From: Geodermatophilus africanus | Lineage (GTDB): Bacteria; Actinomycetota; Actinomycetes; Mycobacteriales; Geodermatophilaceae | Reading direction: 5' to 3' | DNA length: 64,000 nucleotides | Assembly (NCBI RefSeq): GCF_900107105.1 | Contig: NZ_FNOT01000001.1 | Location: 434,001 to 498,000 of the forward strand | Part shown: one piece after another, positions 17,243 through 25,695 of the stretch | How the letters are laid out: each line of letters opens with the position of its first letter | Position numbering within the stretch: the first letter of the stretch is position 1 | Notes under the pieces: generated by a model | What the model saw: only the letters and a program-made list of their open reading frames with translations | Databases searched by the model: none | What the model was told of the DNA's origin: nothing | Translations under genes and position numbers: made by a program

Positions 17243-17300
17243 CGAAGGACCCCTGACCCCCCGCCGCTCGCGAGCTCGCGGCGGGACCCTGCAGGGGACC
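17243..17300 (+). repeat. stop-adjacent hairpin repeat, family 1, copy c
   Basis: Directly after the TGA comes CGAAGGA, then arm CCCCTG-A-C (17250-17257), inner stem CCGCCGC/GCGGCGG (17261-17267 with 17278-17284), and arm GCAGGGG (17291-17297). The rest of the gap to 17555 shows no gene; it must hold the promoter of the STAS gene. Confidence 0.75.
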
Positions 17301-17555
17301 GTGCCCTTCCCCCGCTCGGCTGGTAGATCGCGCGGGATCCCGCCGGTCACCAGGGGCGGGTTGGCGCGTTGGACCTCGGCTGTCTACGTTGAGGGTGCGG
17401 TTGAGCAGGCAGCCGCGGCCGTGCCGGGCGATCTCCCGGTGCGGACACGAACGACGACGTGCGTGTCCGGGGGCCACGACATCCGGAGGGCCGCACAGCG
17501 GTAGATTGACCGGCGGTCGTGCCGCCGGGTACTGCCGTTGAGAGGAGCTCAGCCC

Positions 17556-17954
17556 GTGACCACATCCGACCTGCCTGCCGAGGGGCAGCCCGACGTGTCG
17601 ACCGAGGGCACGGAGGCACCCTTCGACGACGTGATCACGCTCTCGACCTCCACCGGCGAGGACGGCGTGGTCACGGTCACGGTCGTCGGCGAAGTGGACA
17701 CGTTCACCGCCCCGGTGCTGCGCTCGTCCCTCGACACCCAGCTCGAGCAGCAGCCCCAGGGCCTGGTCATCGACCTGTCCGGCGTGCAGTTCCTGGGCTC
17801 CGCCGGCCTGGCCGTCCTCGTCGAGACGCAGAAGTCCGCTCGCGCCCGCGACGTCGACCTCCACCTCGTCGCCACCACCCGCGCGGTCACCCGTCCCCTC
17901 GAGGTCACCGGCCTGATCGACCTGTTCACCATCGTCGACGGCAGCGCCCGCTGA
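17556..17954 (+). CDS. anti-sigma factor antagonist (STAS domain)
   Basis: 132 residues. The STAS domain occupies about 35-128, with the phosphorylatable serine in FLGSAGLAVL. In its unphosphorylated form it would bind an RsbW-type kinase and free a SigF-type sigma factor. GTG start with AGAGGAG upstream. RsbW, SigF and a SpoIIE-type phosphatase lie within 5 kb, so it is plausibly the antagonist of that switch. A strong bidirectional terminator follows. Confidence 0.88.
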   Translation: MTTSDLPAEGQPDVSTEGTEAPFDDVITLSTSTGEDGVVTVTVVGEVDTFTAPVLRSSLDTQLEQQPQGLVIDLSGVQFLGSAGLAVLVETQKSARARDVDLHLVATTRAVTRPLEVTGLIDLFTIVDGSAR

Positions 17955-17997
17955 CTTCCTGAGCAGGGAGCGGGGCACCGGGCCCTGCCCACATGAC

Positions 17998-18035
17998 ACG
18001 ACGAGAGGCCCCGCTGCGGCGGGGCCTCTCGTCGT
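17998..18035. terminator. bidirectional stem-loop terminator
   Basis: A perfect 17-bp stem (17998-18014 with 18019-18035) closed by a TGCG loop. It lies between the convergent STAS and topoisomerase genes and could stop transcription from both. Confidence 0.88.
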
Positions 18036-18067
18036 CATGGGGTGTCCCTCGGCCTGACTCCGCGCCC

Positions 18068-18124
18068 GGCCCCCTGCCGGGTCCCACCGCGAGCGTGCGA
18101 GGGGCGGGGGCGGGGGGTCCTCCC
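18068..18124 (-). repeat. stop-adjacent hairpin repeat, family 1, copy d
   Basis: After the topoisomerase TGA the minus strand reads GGGAGGA. The arms are 18107-18115 and 18068-18076 (CCCCCCGCC with GGCAGGGGG, one G-U pair). It sits beside the separate terminator at 17998, so this gene has two hairpins at its end. Confidence 0.7.
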
Positions 18125-19144
18125 TCAGGCGCTGAGCAGCCGGCAGACCGCCTGCTCCAGGGTGCGCTGCACCTCGCGGTCCCCCTCGGCCTCCGCCGCC
18201 GCCGTCAGCGCGTCAGCGATGGTCTCCCCGTTCTCGTAGCGGTCCACCACCCGCGGGTCGACGTAGCTGGCCTTGCAGACCGCCGGGGTGTTCCCGAGCT
18301 GCTCGGAGACCTCCTTGTACGCGGCGTTGACCGTCCGCTTGCGCGCCGTCCTGCTCTTCGGTGGCGGAGCCGCCGCCAGCGTGGCGGCCATCTGCACCGT
18401 GGCGCTCCACGTGCGGAAGTCCTTGGCGGTGATCTCCGCGCCGCTGATCTCCTTGAGGTAGCCGTTCACCTCGGTGCTGGTCACGTCGTGCCAGGTCCGG
18501 CCGCCGCCGTCCGGGTCCGGCACCCAGTAGCCGAGCAGCTCCTCGCCGCCGTCGGGCCGCTTGAGCAGCTCGCGGACGACGTCCGCCGTCGGCTTGTCGG
18601 TGAGCTCCAGCTCCCGATCGATGCCGCCCTTGGCGGTGTAGGAGAAGAAGACCCGCTCGCCGCGCACCCGCACGTGCTCCTTGCGCAGCGTCGCCAGCCC
18701 GTAGGTGCCGTTGTCCTCGGCGTACTGCTCGCTGCCGACCCGGAAGGCGCCCAGGTCCAGCAGCCGGACGGCGGCGGCCAGCACCCGCTCCCGGGTCAGC
18801 CCCTGCCCGTGGATGGCGTCGACCACGGCGTCACGCACGTCGGGCAGCTGGTGGGCGATCTCCAGCACCCGCTCGTGCTTCTCGGCGTCCCGCCGGGCTC
18901 GCCACTGGTCGTGGTAGCGGTACTGCCGGCGCCCGGCGGCGTCCACCCCCGTGGCCTGGATGTGCCCGTTGGGCCAGGGGCAGATCCAGACGTCCTTCCA
19001 GGCCGGGGGGATGGCCAGCGAGCGCAGCCGGTCGAGGCGCTCGTCCCTGATCAGCGCCCCGGCCTCGTCGTAGTAGGCGAAGCCGCGGCCCGCCCGCCGG
19101 CGCCGCCACCCCGGGCCGTGCACGTCGCTGCGGCGGAGTCTCAC
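18125..19144 (-). CDS. DNA topoisomerase IB
   Basis: About 339 residues, poxvirus-like bacterial TopIB. It relaxes supercoils by forming a 3'-phosphotyrosyl link. The catalytic pieces are visible: FRVGSEQYAEDNGTYGLATL with an Arg, KDFRTWSAT with the second Arg region, and the nucleophile Tyr294 in KASYVDPRV. The start is uncertain: GTG (VRLRRSDVHG) is used, and a TTG eleven codons upstream is in frame. Neither has a good ribosome-binding site. Stand-alone bacterial TopIB genes are patchily distributed. Confidence 0.9.
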   Translation of the reverse strand: MRLRRSDVHGPGWRRRRAGRGFAYYDEAGALIRDERLDRLRSLAIPPAWKDVWICPWPNGHIQATGVDAAGRRQYRYHDQWRARRDAEKHERVLEIAHQLPDVRDAVVDAIHGQGLTRERVLAAAVRLLDLGAFRVGSEQYAEDNGTYGLATLRKEHVRVRGERVFFSYTAKGGIDRELELTDKPTADVVRELLKRPDGGEELLGYWVPDPDGGGRTWHDVTSTEVNGYLKEISGAEITAKDFRTWSATVQMAATLAAAPPPKSRTARKRTVNAAYKEVSEQLGNTPAVCKASYVDPRVVDRYENGETIADALTAAAEAEGDREVQRTLEQAVCRLLSA

Positions 19145-19202
19145 GCCAGGGGGATGTGCACCGACGGCGTCCCGCAAACCCGGGACGGCGGCGGGTCGCC
19201 CG

Positions 19203-21059
19203 TCAGCGCAGCTCGACCAGCCCGCCGAGTCCGCTGATCTGGAGGATGTGCCGGGTGACCCCGCCCTCGGGCGCGTGCACGACCAGCCGCCAGCCCTCCG
19301 CCCCGGCGATCCGGGCCATGGCCAGGACGACGCGCACCGCCGCGCTGCTGAACAGGGTGACGGCCGTAAGGTCCAGCTCGACCCGGCCCGTGCCGCCGTG
19401 GCTGGCCTCCAGCAGCCGGATCCGCATCTGCTCGGCCCCGACCATGTCGACCGCGCCGGCGGCCCGCACCACCGGCCGCTCGCCGCTCCGGTCGACGACG
19501 ACGTCCGCCGTGCTCGTGCCGCCGGGACGGTCCTCCTCGCCCTCCGGGCGGCGGCGCAGCCGCATGCTCAGCGTCACGGTCGTGCCGTGCTCGCCCTGCA
19601 GCACCACCCCGTCGACGAGCTGCCGCATGATCAGCAACCCGCGGCCGCGGTCCCCGGGGTCGCGGTCCGGCGGACGCCACCGGCCCTGGTCGCGCACGAT
19701 CACGGTCAGCAGTCCGTCGACGTCGACCGCCGCGGTCACCTGCATCCGCCCCGGCTCCACGCCGCGGTAGGCGTGCTCCGCGGCGTTGGCGGTCGCCTCC
19801 CCCACCGCGACCATCACGCCGATCCGGTCCTGTTCCCCCATGCCCAGCCCGGCCAGCCAGCCGCCCAGGTGGCGACGGACCGTCGGCAGCGCGGCCGGGA
19901 CGGCGGGCAGGTCCAGCTCCAGCGGCTGGGTAGTCTCCGCCCGGCGGTGCGCGACCAGGACGGCGATGTCGTCGGGGCGCTCCTCGGAGTCCATGAGGCC
20001 CTCGACGATCGAGGCGGCGAGCTCCCCCGGCGCGTCGCCGGCCAGGGCGCCCGGCGCGGCGACCGCGGCGCGCGAGACCTCCGCGAGCCGGTCCAGGCCC
20101 GCGGCCGACAGCGCGCCGGAGGTGGTGACCGCACCGTCGGAGAACAGCACGAGGGTGGCGCCCTGCGGCAGCTGCGTGGTCGCGGCCACGCTCGGCGCAC
20201 CCGGCAGGGTGCCCAGCGGCGGCCGCGGCTCGAGCGGGAGGAAGTCCGAGCTGCCGTCGGCACGGACCACGAGCGGAGCAGGGTGCCCGGCCGCGGTGTA
20301 GGTCAGCCGCCCGGTGGCCGCCTCGAGCACCCCGTAGAAGACCGAGGCGCCCTCGACGTCGTCCATCTGCCCGGCGAACGCGTCGAGCGCGGCGAGGACC
20401 GCCGCGGGCGAGGGGTCGCGCAGCGCCACCGAGCGCATGGCGCCCCGCAGCCGGCTCATCGCCCCGGCCGCGGGCACCCCGTGCCCCACCGCGTCGCCGA
20501 CCACGAGCGCCAGCCGGCCACGGCCGAGCGGCACGGCGTCGTACCAGTCGCCGCCGGCGGCATCGACCGACGTGGCCCGGTGGTAGCTGCCGGACAGCCG
20601 CACGTCCGGGAGCAGCGGCAGCGCCGGCGGCAGCAGCGAGTGCTGCACCTGGTCGACGACGTCCCCCTCGGCGAGCGCGGCCGCGGCCTGCGGGCAGCCG
20701 GTCCGGCCCGCCTCGACCAGCACGAGGACGCCGGGCTGCCCGTGCACCCGGAGCGGCTCGAGGACGACGGTGGCGGCCCGCCCGTCGGGGTCGGGGTCGC
20801 CGTGGACGGTCTCGGCCTGCCCGCTGCGGGCCACCTCCGCGGCCATCTCGGTGACGCGGCCGCCGACGGCCGCGGCGAGGTCACCGGCCCCCGTCCCGAC
20901 GTCGCGGGCGCGGGCGTTGGCCCAGACCGGCTCCAGCCCAGGCCCCGCGAGACACCAGATGGCGGCCGAGGCGGTCTCCATCGCCCCGACGAGCGCGGCA
21001 CCGCCTGCGTCGTCCACGGGTGCGGGCCCGGACGGCGGGCTCTCCTGGCTGGTGTTCAT
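19203..21059 (-). CDS. SpoIIE-type PP2C phosphatase fused to HATPase and STAS domains
   Basis: 618 residues carrying a whole partner-switching set in one chain. A PAS-like sensor is at about 20-130, followed by a PP2C/SpoIIE phosphatase at about 135-370 with metal ligands in DAAGGDWYDA and VVGDAVGHG. An RsbW-like HATPase follows at about 375-500 (VGEATANAAEHAYRG; DRGRGLLIM), and a C-terminal STAS domain lies at about 515-618. It probably senses a signal and dephosphorylates STAS antagonists. In the STAS domain the serine region reads LFSSAAVRV. It is divergent from rsbW-sigF. Confidence 0.9.
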   Translation of the reverse strand: MNTSQESPPSGPAPVDDAGGAALVGAMETASAAIWCLAGPGLEPVWANARARDVGTGAGDLAAAVGGRVTEMAAEVARSGQAETVHGDPDPDGRAATVVLEPLRVHGQPGVLVLVEAGRTGCPQAAAALAEGDVVDQVQHSLLPPALPLLPDVRLSGSYHRATSVDAAGGDWYDAVPLGRGRLALVVGDAVGHGVPAAGAMSRLRGAMRSVALRDPSPAAVLAALDAFAGQMDDVEGASVFYGVLEAATGRLTYTAAGHPAPLVVRADGSSDFLPLEPRPPLGTLPGAPSVAATTQLPQGATLVLFSDGAVTTSGALSAAGLDRLAEVSRAAVAAPGALAGDAPGELAASIVEGLMDSEERPDDIAVLVAHRRAETTQPLELDLPAVPAALPTVRRHLGGWLAGLGMGEQDRIGVMVAVGEATANAAEHAYRGVEPGRMQVTAAVDVDGLLTVIVRDQGRWRPPDRDPGDRGRGLLIMRQLVDGVVLQGEHGTTVTLSMRLRRRPEGEEDRPGGTSTADVVVDRSGERPVVRAAGAVDMVGAEQMRIRLLEASHGGTGRVELDLTAVTLFSSAAVRVVLAMARIAGAEGWRLVVHAPEGGVTRHILQISGLGGLVELR

Positions 21060-21123
21060 CTGCAGCCAGCGAACCGCAGCCCCGGAGCGCCTGCAACCGC
21101 GCCGACCCGCTGAGTGACCTGGG

Positions 21124-21149
21124 GTTTCCCTCTCTCCGCGACGGGGTAA
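21124..21149 (+). promoter_or_regulatory. candidate SigF/SigB-type promoter of rsbW-sigF
   Basis: GGTTT (21123-21127), a 16-nt spacer and GGGTAA (21144-21149) match the actinobacterial SigF/SigB consensus GTTT-N15-17-GGGTAT. It lies about 140 nt upstream of rsbW on the same strand, as expected for an autoregulated stress operon. Confidence 0.6.
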
Positions 21150-21291
21150 GCCTCCCCGTCAGGCGCACCGCCCGGCGGCGCCGGGCAGGGCCCACTGCCG
21201 ATCGGGCAGGATGGGTACGAACCGCGCAGGCCGGGGTCCCCCTGACCCCACCGGCCCGCGGTCGCCACGCGAGATTGAGGAGCAACGACGG

Positions 21292-21789
21292 ATGGTGGAC
21301 TCGAGGGGTGCCCTCGCGCAGGACGGGCGGCGCGCCGAGCGACTGGAACTGCGGGTGCCCACCACACCGACCCAGCTGCCCGCGGTGCGGGCCATGGCCG
21401 GTGACCTGGCGATGCGGATGGACTACGACCTCGACGCGGTGGAGGACCTCCGGCTGGCCGTCGACGAGGCCTGCGCGACGCTCTCGGCGATCGTCTCCGG
21501 CGACCGCCGGCTGACCGTGGTGTTCGAGACCACCCGCCGGGGCCTGCACATCGACGCCTGGGTGCCGACGGCCGAGGGCACCGACGTCCCCCGCGACGGC
21601 TTCGGCTGGGCGGTGCTGCACACCCTGGTCGACAAGGTCGAGGCCGGCCCGGCCACCCAGTCCACGGTCCCGGCCGGCGACGGCGGCGCCTCGCCGGTCG
21701 CGGTCATCTCCATGGACAAGTACCTCCCGGGACGGCACCCGGACCACCGGCTCGGGGGCACGGGCCAGAACGTCCCGGTCGCGCAGTGA
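21292..21789 (+). CDS. rsbW: anti-sigma factor RsbW-type serine kinase
   Basis: 165 residues, a GHKL-fold ATPase. The N-box is in LRLAVDEACATLSAIV, and the later glycine region is short, as in SigF-type anti-sigma factors. It should bind and inhibit the sigma factor encoded next and phosphorylate a STAS antagonist. ATG chosen with GAGGAG 9 nt ahead. The stop codon overlaps the sigF GTG (GTGA), so the two proteins are made in step. Confidence 0.88.
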   Translation: MVDSRGALAQDGRRAERLELRVPTTPTQLPAVRAMAGDLAMRMDYDLDAVEDLRLAVDEACATLSAIVSGDRRLTVVFETTRRGLHIDAWVPTAEGTDVPRDGFGWAVLHTLVDKVEAGPATQSTVPAGDGGASPVAVISMDKYLPGRHPDHRLGGTGQNVPVAQ

Positions 21790-22874
21790 CCGGGGCGCCA
21801 GCCCCGGAGTCCCGAACCGTCGAGGAGGACACCCTGCGCGACGACGAGTCCCCGACCGGCCGCCGCGGCACGGAGGGCGAGGTCGCCTCGGAGCAGCAGC
21901 CCGTCGTGGTGCCCGACCCGCGCAGCGAGGCCGTCCCCGGCCCGGACGCCGGCGCCCCGGTCGAGGCCGACATGACCGACGAGGCGGAGACCGAGGCGGA
22001 GACCGAGGCGGAGACCGCCGACGACGACACGGCCGAGGACCCCGCCGCCGGTGCCGACGAGGACGAGACCGCGTCGGGCGACAGCGGCTCCTCCGGCTCC
22101 GCCCCCGTCTCGGAGAACCGGCGGCGGGCCGAGCGCACCGCACCGCTGTTCGCCGAGCTGGCGACGCTGGACAAGGACGACCCGCGCCGTGAGCGGCTGC
22201 GGGAGATCCTCGTCGAGGAGCACCTGCCGCTGGTCCGGCACTTCGCCCGCCGTTTCAGCAACCGCGGCGAGCCCTTCGACGACCTGCTGCAGGTCGGCAC
22301 CCTCGGCCTGATCGCGGCCATCGACCGGTTCGACCCGAGCCGCGGCGTGGAGTTCCTCTCCTTCGCCGTCCCGACCATCACCGGTGAGATCAAGCGGCAC
22401 TTCCGCGACCAAGGCTGGTCGGTGCGCGTCCCGCGGCGGCTGCAGGAGCTGCACCTGTCGCTGAACGCGGCGGTCGGCGAGCTGGCGCAGAAGAACGGCC
22501 GCGCGCCGACGCCGTCGGAGCTGGCCGAGCACCTGGGCATCCCGCGGGCGGAGGTGCTCGAGGGCCTCGCCGTCGCGAACGCCTACCGCAGCAGCTCCCT
22601 CGACGAGCGGCTCTCCGGTGAGGACGACTCCCCCACCCTCGCCGCCACCCTCGGCGAGGAGGATGCCGCGCTGGAGGGCGTGGAGTACCGCGAGTCGCTG
22701 CAGCCGCTGCTGGCCACCATCCCGGCGCGGGAGCGGCGGATCCTGATCCTGCGGTTCTTCGGCAACATGACCCAGTCGCAGATCGCCGCCGACATCGGCA
22801 TCTCGCAGATGCACGTGTCCCGGCTGCTCAGCCAGACGCTGGCCAAGCTCCGCGAGGGCCTGCTCAAGGACTGA
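21786..22874 (+). CDS. sigF: RNA polymerase sigma factor, SigF/SigB/SigG family
   Basis: 362 residues. Region 2 holds FDDLLQVGTLGLIAAIDRFD and FAVPTITGEIKRHFRDQGWS; region 3 follows VRVPRRLQEL; the region 4 HTH is MTQSQIAADIGISQMHVSRL. An unusual N-terminal extension of about 110 acidic residues includes a 12-bp triplication (21981-22016) encoding EAET repeats. GTG start overlapping the rsbW stop. It likely drives general stress genes, including its own operon. It ends in a nested family-1 repeat. Confidence 0.92.
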   Translation: MTGAPAPESRTVEEDTLRDDESPTGRRGTEGEVASEQQPVVVPDPRSEAVPGPDAGAPVEADMTDEAETEAETEAETADDDTAEDPAAGADEDETASGDSGSSGSAPVSENRRRAERTAPLFAELATLDKDDPRRERLREILVEEHLPLVRHFARRFSNRGEPFDDLLQVGTLGLIAAIDRFDPSRGVEFLSFAVPTITGEIKRHFRDQGWSVRVPRRLQELHLSLNAAVGELAQKNGRAPTPSELAEHLGIPRAEVLEGLAVANAYRSSSLDERLSGEDDSPTLAATLGEEDAALEGVEYRESLQPLLATIPARERRILILRFFGNMTQSQIAADIGISQMHVSRLLSQTLAKLREGLLKD

Positions 22875-22979
22875 CAAAGGACCCCGTCCTCCCTCCCCTC
22901 GAGGAAGGACCCCCTGCTCCCCGCCACTCGTGAGCTCGCGGCGGGACCCTGCAGGGGGCCGGCGGGCCCCGGGACGGGG
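22875..22979 (+). repeat. nested family-1 hairpin repeats, copy e
   Basis: CAAAGGA after the sigF stop leads into outer arm CCCCGTCC (22882-22889), paired with GGACGGGG (22972-22979). Inside its loop is a full second copy: GAAGGA, arms CCCCCTGC/GCAGGGGG (22910-22917 and 22951-22958) and the usual core. Both arm pairs are perfect. Confidence 0.75.
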
Positions 22980-23008
22980 CGGGGGCCGTCGGTCGTGGGC
23001 CCCGGCGG

Positions 23009-24178
23009 TCACGCGTTGGGTTGGCTGCCGTTCGCGGGCAGGTCGGGAGTCACCTCGGACAGCGGCGGCGGGCTCGGGACGGCGGGCGCGGTGTCGGCGA
23101 TGCTCGACAGCTCGATCTTCGCCTCGGGCTGGTCGGCGGCGCGGGGCAGCGCCGACTCGAACCAGCCGGAGGTGTCCAGCTCGGCGGTCGGCCGGCCGGC
23201 GCCGTTCGCCGATCCGTCGACGTCCATCCAGGACCGCCCGTCGCCGTCCGCCCCGCCCAGCTTGGCCAGGCCCTCCAGCGCCTTGCTGAACTCGCTGGGG
23301 ACGATCCACATCTTGTTGGCGTCGCCCTGGGCGATCTGCGGCAGCGTCTGCAGGTACTGGTAGGCCAGCAGCCCCTGGTCGGGCTTGCCGTCGTGGATGG
23401 CCTGGAAGACCGTCTCGATGGACTTGGCCTGGCCCTGCGCCTGCAGGAACAGCGCCGCCCGCTCACCCTCGGCCCGCAGGATCCGGCTCTGCCGCTCGGC
23501 CTCCGCCTCGAGGATCGCCGCCTGCTTCTTGCCCTCGGCCGACAGGATCGCCGAGGCCTTCTGCCCCTCGGCGGTGGTGATCGCCGACTGCCGGGCACCC
23601 TCGGCCTGCAGGATGATCGCGCGCTTGTCGCGGTCGGCCCGCATCTGCTTCTCCATCGAGTCGCGGATGGACGGCGGCGGGTCGATCGCCTTGATCTCCA
23701 CCCGCGCCACGCGCAGACCCCACGGCCCGGTCGTGCCGTCGAGCACCTCGCGCAGCTGGCTGTTGATGCCGTCGCGGCCGGTCAGCGCGCCCTCGAGGTT
23801 GAGCCCGCCGACGACGTTGCGCAGCGTCGTCGTGGTCAGCTGCTCCATGCCGGTGATGTAGTTGGCGATGCCGTAGACGGCCAGCCGCGGGTCGGTCACC
23901 TGGAAGTAGACGACGGTGTCGATGCCGACCTGCAGGTTGTCCGAGGTGATCACCGGCTGCGGCGGGAAGGAGATCACCTGCTCGCGCAGGTCGATCGTGG
24001 CCCGCACGCGGTCGATGAAGGGCACCAGCAGCGACAGGCCCGGTGAGAGCGTGCGGCTGTAGCGACCGAGGCGCTCGACGACCTTGGCCTGGGCCTGCGG
24101 CACGATCGTCACGCTCTTGGCGACGACGACCACCACCAGCAGGGCGATCACGATGAGGGCGATCAGTGCGGGTGTCAC
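23009..24178 (-). CDS. SPFH/Band 7 protein (stomatin/paraslipin-like)
   Basis: 389 residues: an N-terminal membrane anchor (about 3-20) and the SPFH domain (about 25-210, with VVERLGRYSRTLSPGLSLLVPF). An Ala/Glu-rich coiled coil follows (about 170-260, AEGxxxxxI repeats), then a Pro/Ser-rich tail. It organises membrane microdomains, and partners are often membrane proteases or NfeD proteins. GTG start with GGAGGGAG upstream. The NfeD gene lies directly upstream on the same strand, the standard pair. Confidence 0.9.
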   Translation of the reverse strand: MTPALIALIVIALLVVVVVAKSVTIVPQAQAKVVERLGRYSRTLSPGLSLLVPFIDRVRATIDLREQVISFPPQPVITSDNLQVGIDTVVYFQVTDPRLAVYGIANYITGMEQLTTTTLRNVVGGLNLEGALTGRDGINSQLREVLDGTTGPWGLRVARVEIKAIDPPPSIRDSMEKQMRADRDKRAIILQAEGARQSAITTAEGQKASAILSAEGKKQAAILEAEAERQSRILRAEGERAALFLQAQGQAKSIETVFQAIHDGKPDQGLLAYQYLQTLPQIAQGDANKMWIVPSEFSKALEGLAKLGGADGDGRSWMDVDGSANGAGRPTAELDTSGWFESALPRAADQPEAKIELSSIADTAPAVPSPPPLSEVTPDLPANGSQPNA

Positions 24179-24272
24179 GGGGACGCTCCCTCCTCCGGGT
24201 TCGGTCACCGATCCTGCCCGGTCCGGGTGACGATGCGGTCACGGCGCTGCGCGCGGTCACCCGCAGGAGGCG

Positions 24273-24716
24273 CTACTCCAGCTCGAGGGCGTCCCCGACG
24301 ACGGCGGTGGCGCCGTCCACCTGAAGGATCCGCACGGTCGTGCCGACCGGGAAGTGCTCGCCGCCGTACTGGCTGCGGGCGGTCCACTCGTCGGCGCCGA
24401 GGCGGATGCGCCCCCCGTGCCCGTCGACGGCCCGGGTGACCCGCGCGGTGCGGCCGATCAGCGCGGCGACGCCGTCCGGTTGCCCGGGGGTGCCCTCGGT
24501 GAGGTGGCGCTTGGCCAGGGGCCGCACCACCGCCAGCAGCAGCGCCGAGACCACGACGAAGGCGGCCAGCTGCAGGACGACGGGACCGCCGAGCAGCGCG
24601 ACCCCGACGCCGCCGAGCGCCCCGCCGGCCAGCATGAGCAGGAACAGGTCGCCGCTGGCCAGCTCACCGGCGGTGAACAGGCCCGACGCGATCAGCCAGA
24701 GCACCCAGGCGTCCAC
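24273..24716 (-). CDS. NfeD family membrane protein
   Basis: 147 residues: two to three membrane helices (about 1-70) and a C-terminal OB-fold domain with the motif ALIGRTARVTRAVDGHGG. It stabilises or targets the SPFH partner encoded next. GTG start chosen (VDAWVLWLIAS) because GGGAGA precedes it and it places the first helix at the N-terminus. The 94-nt gap to the SPFH gene is compatible with an operon. Confidence 0.87.
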   Translation of the reverse strand: MDAWVLWLIASGLFTAGELASGDLFLLMLAGGALGGVGVALLGGPVVLQLAAFVVVSALLLAVVRPLAKRHLTEGTPGQPDGVAALIGRTARVTRAVDGHGGRIRLGADEWTARSQYGGEHFPVGTTVRILQVDGATAVVGDALELE

Positions 24717-24802
24717 GTCCGCACTCTCCCACTTCCGGACCGCGATGGAATCGATCTCGACCGGATCGTCACCCCGGTCGGCGCCCGGCATAACCTCGCC
24801 CG

Positions 24803-25540
24803 GTGCACGACTTCCCCGCGGGCCGGTTCGCGGCCTGGGCGACCGCCTGGCTGACCGGCCGCGCCGCCTACGACCACGCCCTCGACGCCTTGGTCGGCGA
24901 CATCGCGCACCGGGTCTCCGGGCTGCCCGGCACCGACGGGGCCGTCCCGCTCGGATGGGCGCTGAGCGCGCTGCGCGGCGCCGGCGAGCGCCGCATCCGA
25001 CTGGTGCTGCCGGTCCCCGGCGACGTCCGGGGGCTGCCTCGCGTGCCCGGTCTCGCCGAGCTGGCGTTGGTGGCGGGGCAGGCCGCCGTCGGCGACCGGG
25101 TCGCGCTGGTGCCCGAGCCGCTGGGCCCGGAGGTCGTGCAGTGGACGGCGTTCGACCTGACCGGCGCCCCGCCGCTGCCGCCGCCGGTGGAGGGCTCGCT
25201 GCGCGCGGTGTCCGGCGCGCTCGACCTCGCCGTCGGCGACGCCGCCCGCACGCTGGCCGGACTCGACCTGGCGCGGTGGCACCCGGAGGTCCCGGCGCTG
25301 CTGGCCGGGCTGGCGGAGGCGGCCTCCCTGCCGGGGATGCCGCCGGGCACCGACCCGGTCGCGGTGTCGCTGCTGGCGCGGGCCCAGCGGCTGGCGAGGG
25401 TGCTCGACCTGGCGCTCACCGACGCCCCCGGCGGCGCGGTCACCCACCGCCAGGCCGCCGCCCGCGACGACGCGCTGCGGCCGCTGGGCGAGGCCGTCCG
25501 CGAGGCGGTCACCGCCGCCTTCAACGCCGTCCCGCGGTGA
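24803..25540 (+). CDS. conserved hypothetical protein
   Basis: 245 residues, Ala/Leu-rich, soluble, with no recognised motif. The middle is beta-rich (IRLVLPVPGDVRGLP; RVALVPEPLGPEVVQWT) and the C-terminal half is helical. It resembles uncharacterised actinobacterial proteins of similar length. GTG start with CATAAC about 20 nt ahead, so the message may be nearly leaderless. It is divergent from nfeD. Confidence 0.6.
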   Translation: MHDFPAGRFAAWATAWLTGRAAYDHALDALVGDIAHRVSGLPGTDGAVPLGWALSALRGAGERRIRLVLPVPGDVRGLPRVPGLAELALVAGQAAVGDRVALVPEPLGPEVVQWTAFDLTGAPPLPPPVEGSLRAVSGALDLAVGDAARTLAGLDLARWHPEVPALLAGLAEAASLPGMPPGTDPVAVSLLARAQRLARVLDLALTDAPGGAVTHRQAAARDDALRPLGEAVREAVTAAFNAVPR

Positions 25541-25542
25541 GA

Positions 25543-25611
25543 CGCCGTGATCATCGGCGAGTGGTGGCCACCGCCGGCGTGTCGGGCAGCCGCCCGCCGA
25601 TGATCACGGCG
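25543..25611. repeat. perfect 17-bp inverted repeat, family 3
   Basis: CGCCGTGATCATCGGCG (25543-25559) and its exact complement (25595-25611) flank a 35-nt spacer, just after the stop of the upstream gene. Degenerate relatives occur at 4187, 12611 and 57946. It may be a terminator or a small mobile palindromic element. Confidence 0.65.
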
Positions 25612-25695
25612 AGGGGTCAGGCGGCGGACCGGCTCGATACCGCACGATGACCGCGTGACGCCTCGGAGCCCCACGCGCCTCCCGGCCGTCGGCCG

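Noticed and set aside
21981..22016. 12-bp triplication as a phase-variable repeat in sigF
   Set aside because: The unit is a multiple of 3 and lies in a disordered acidic region, so changes would not switch the gene off.
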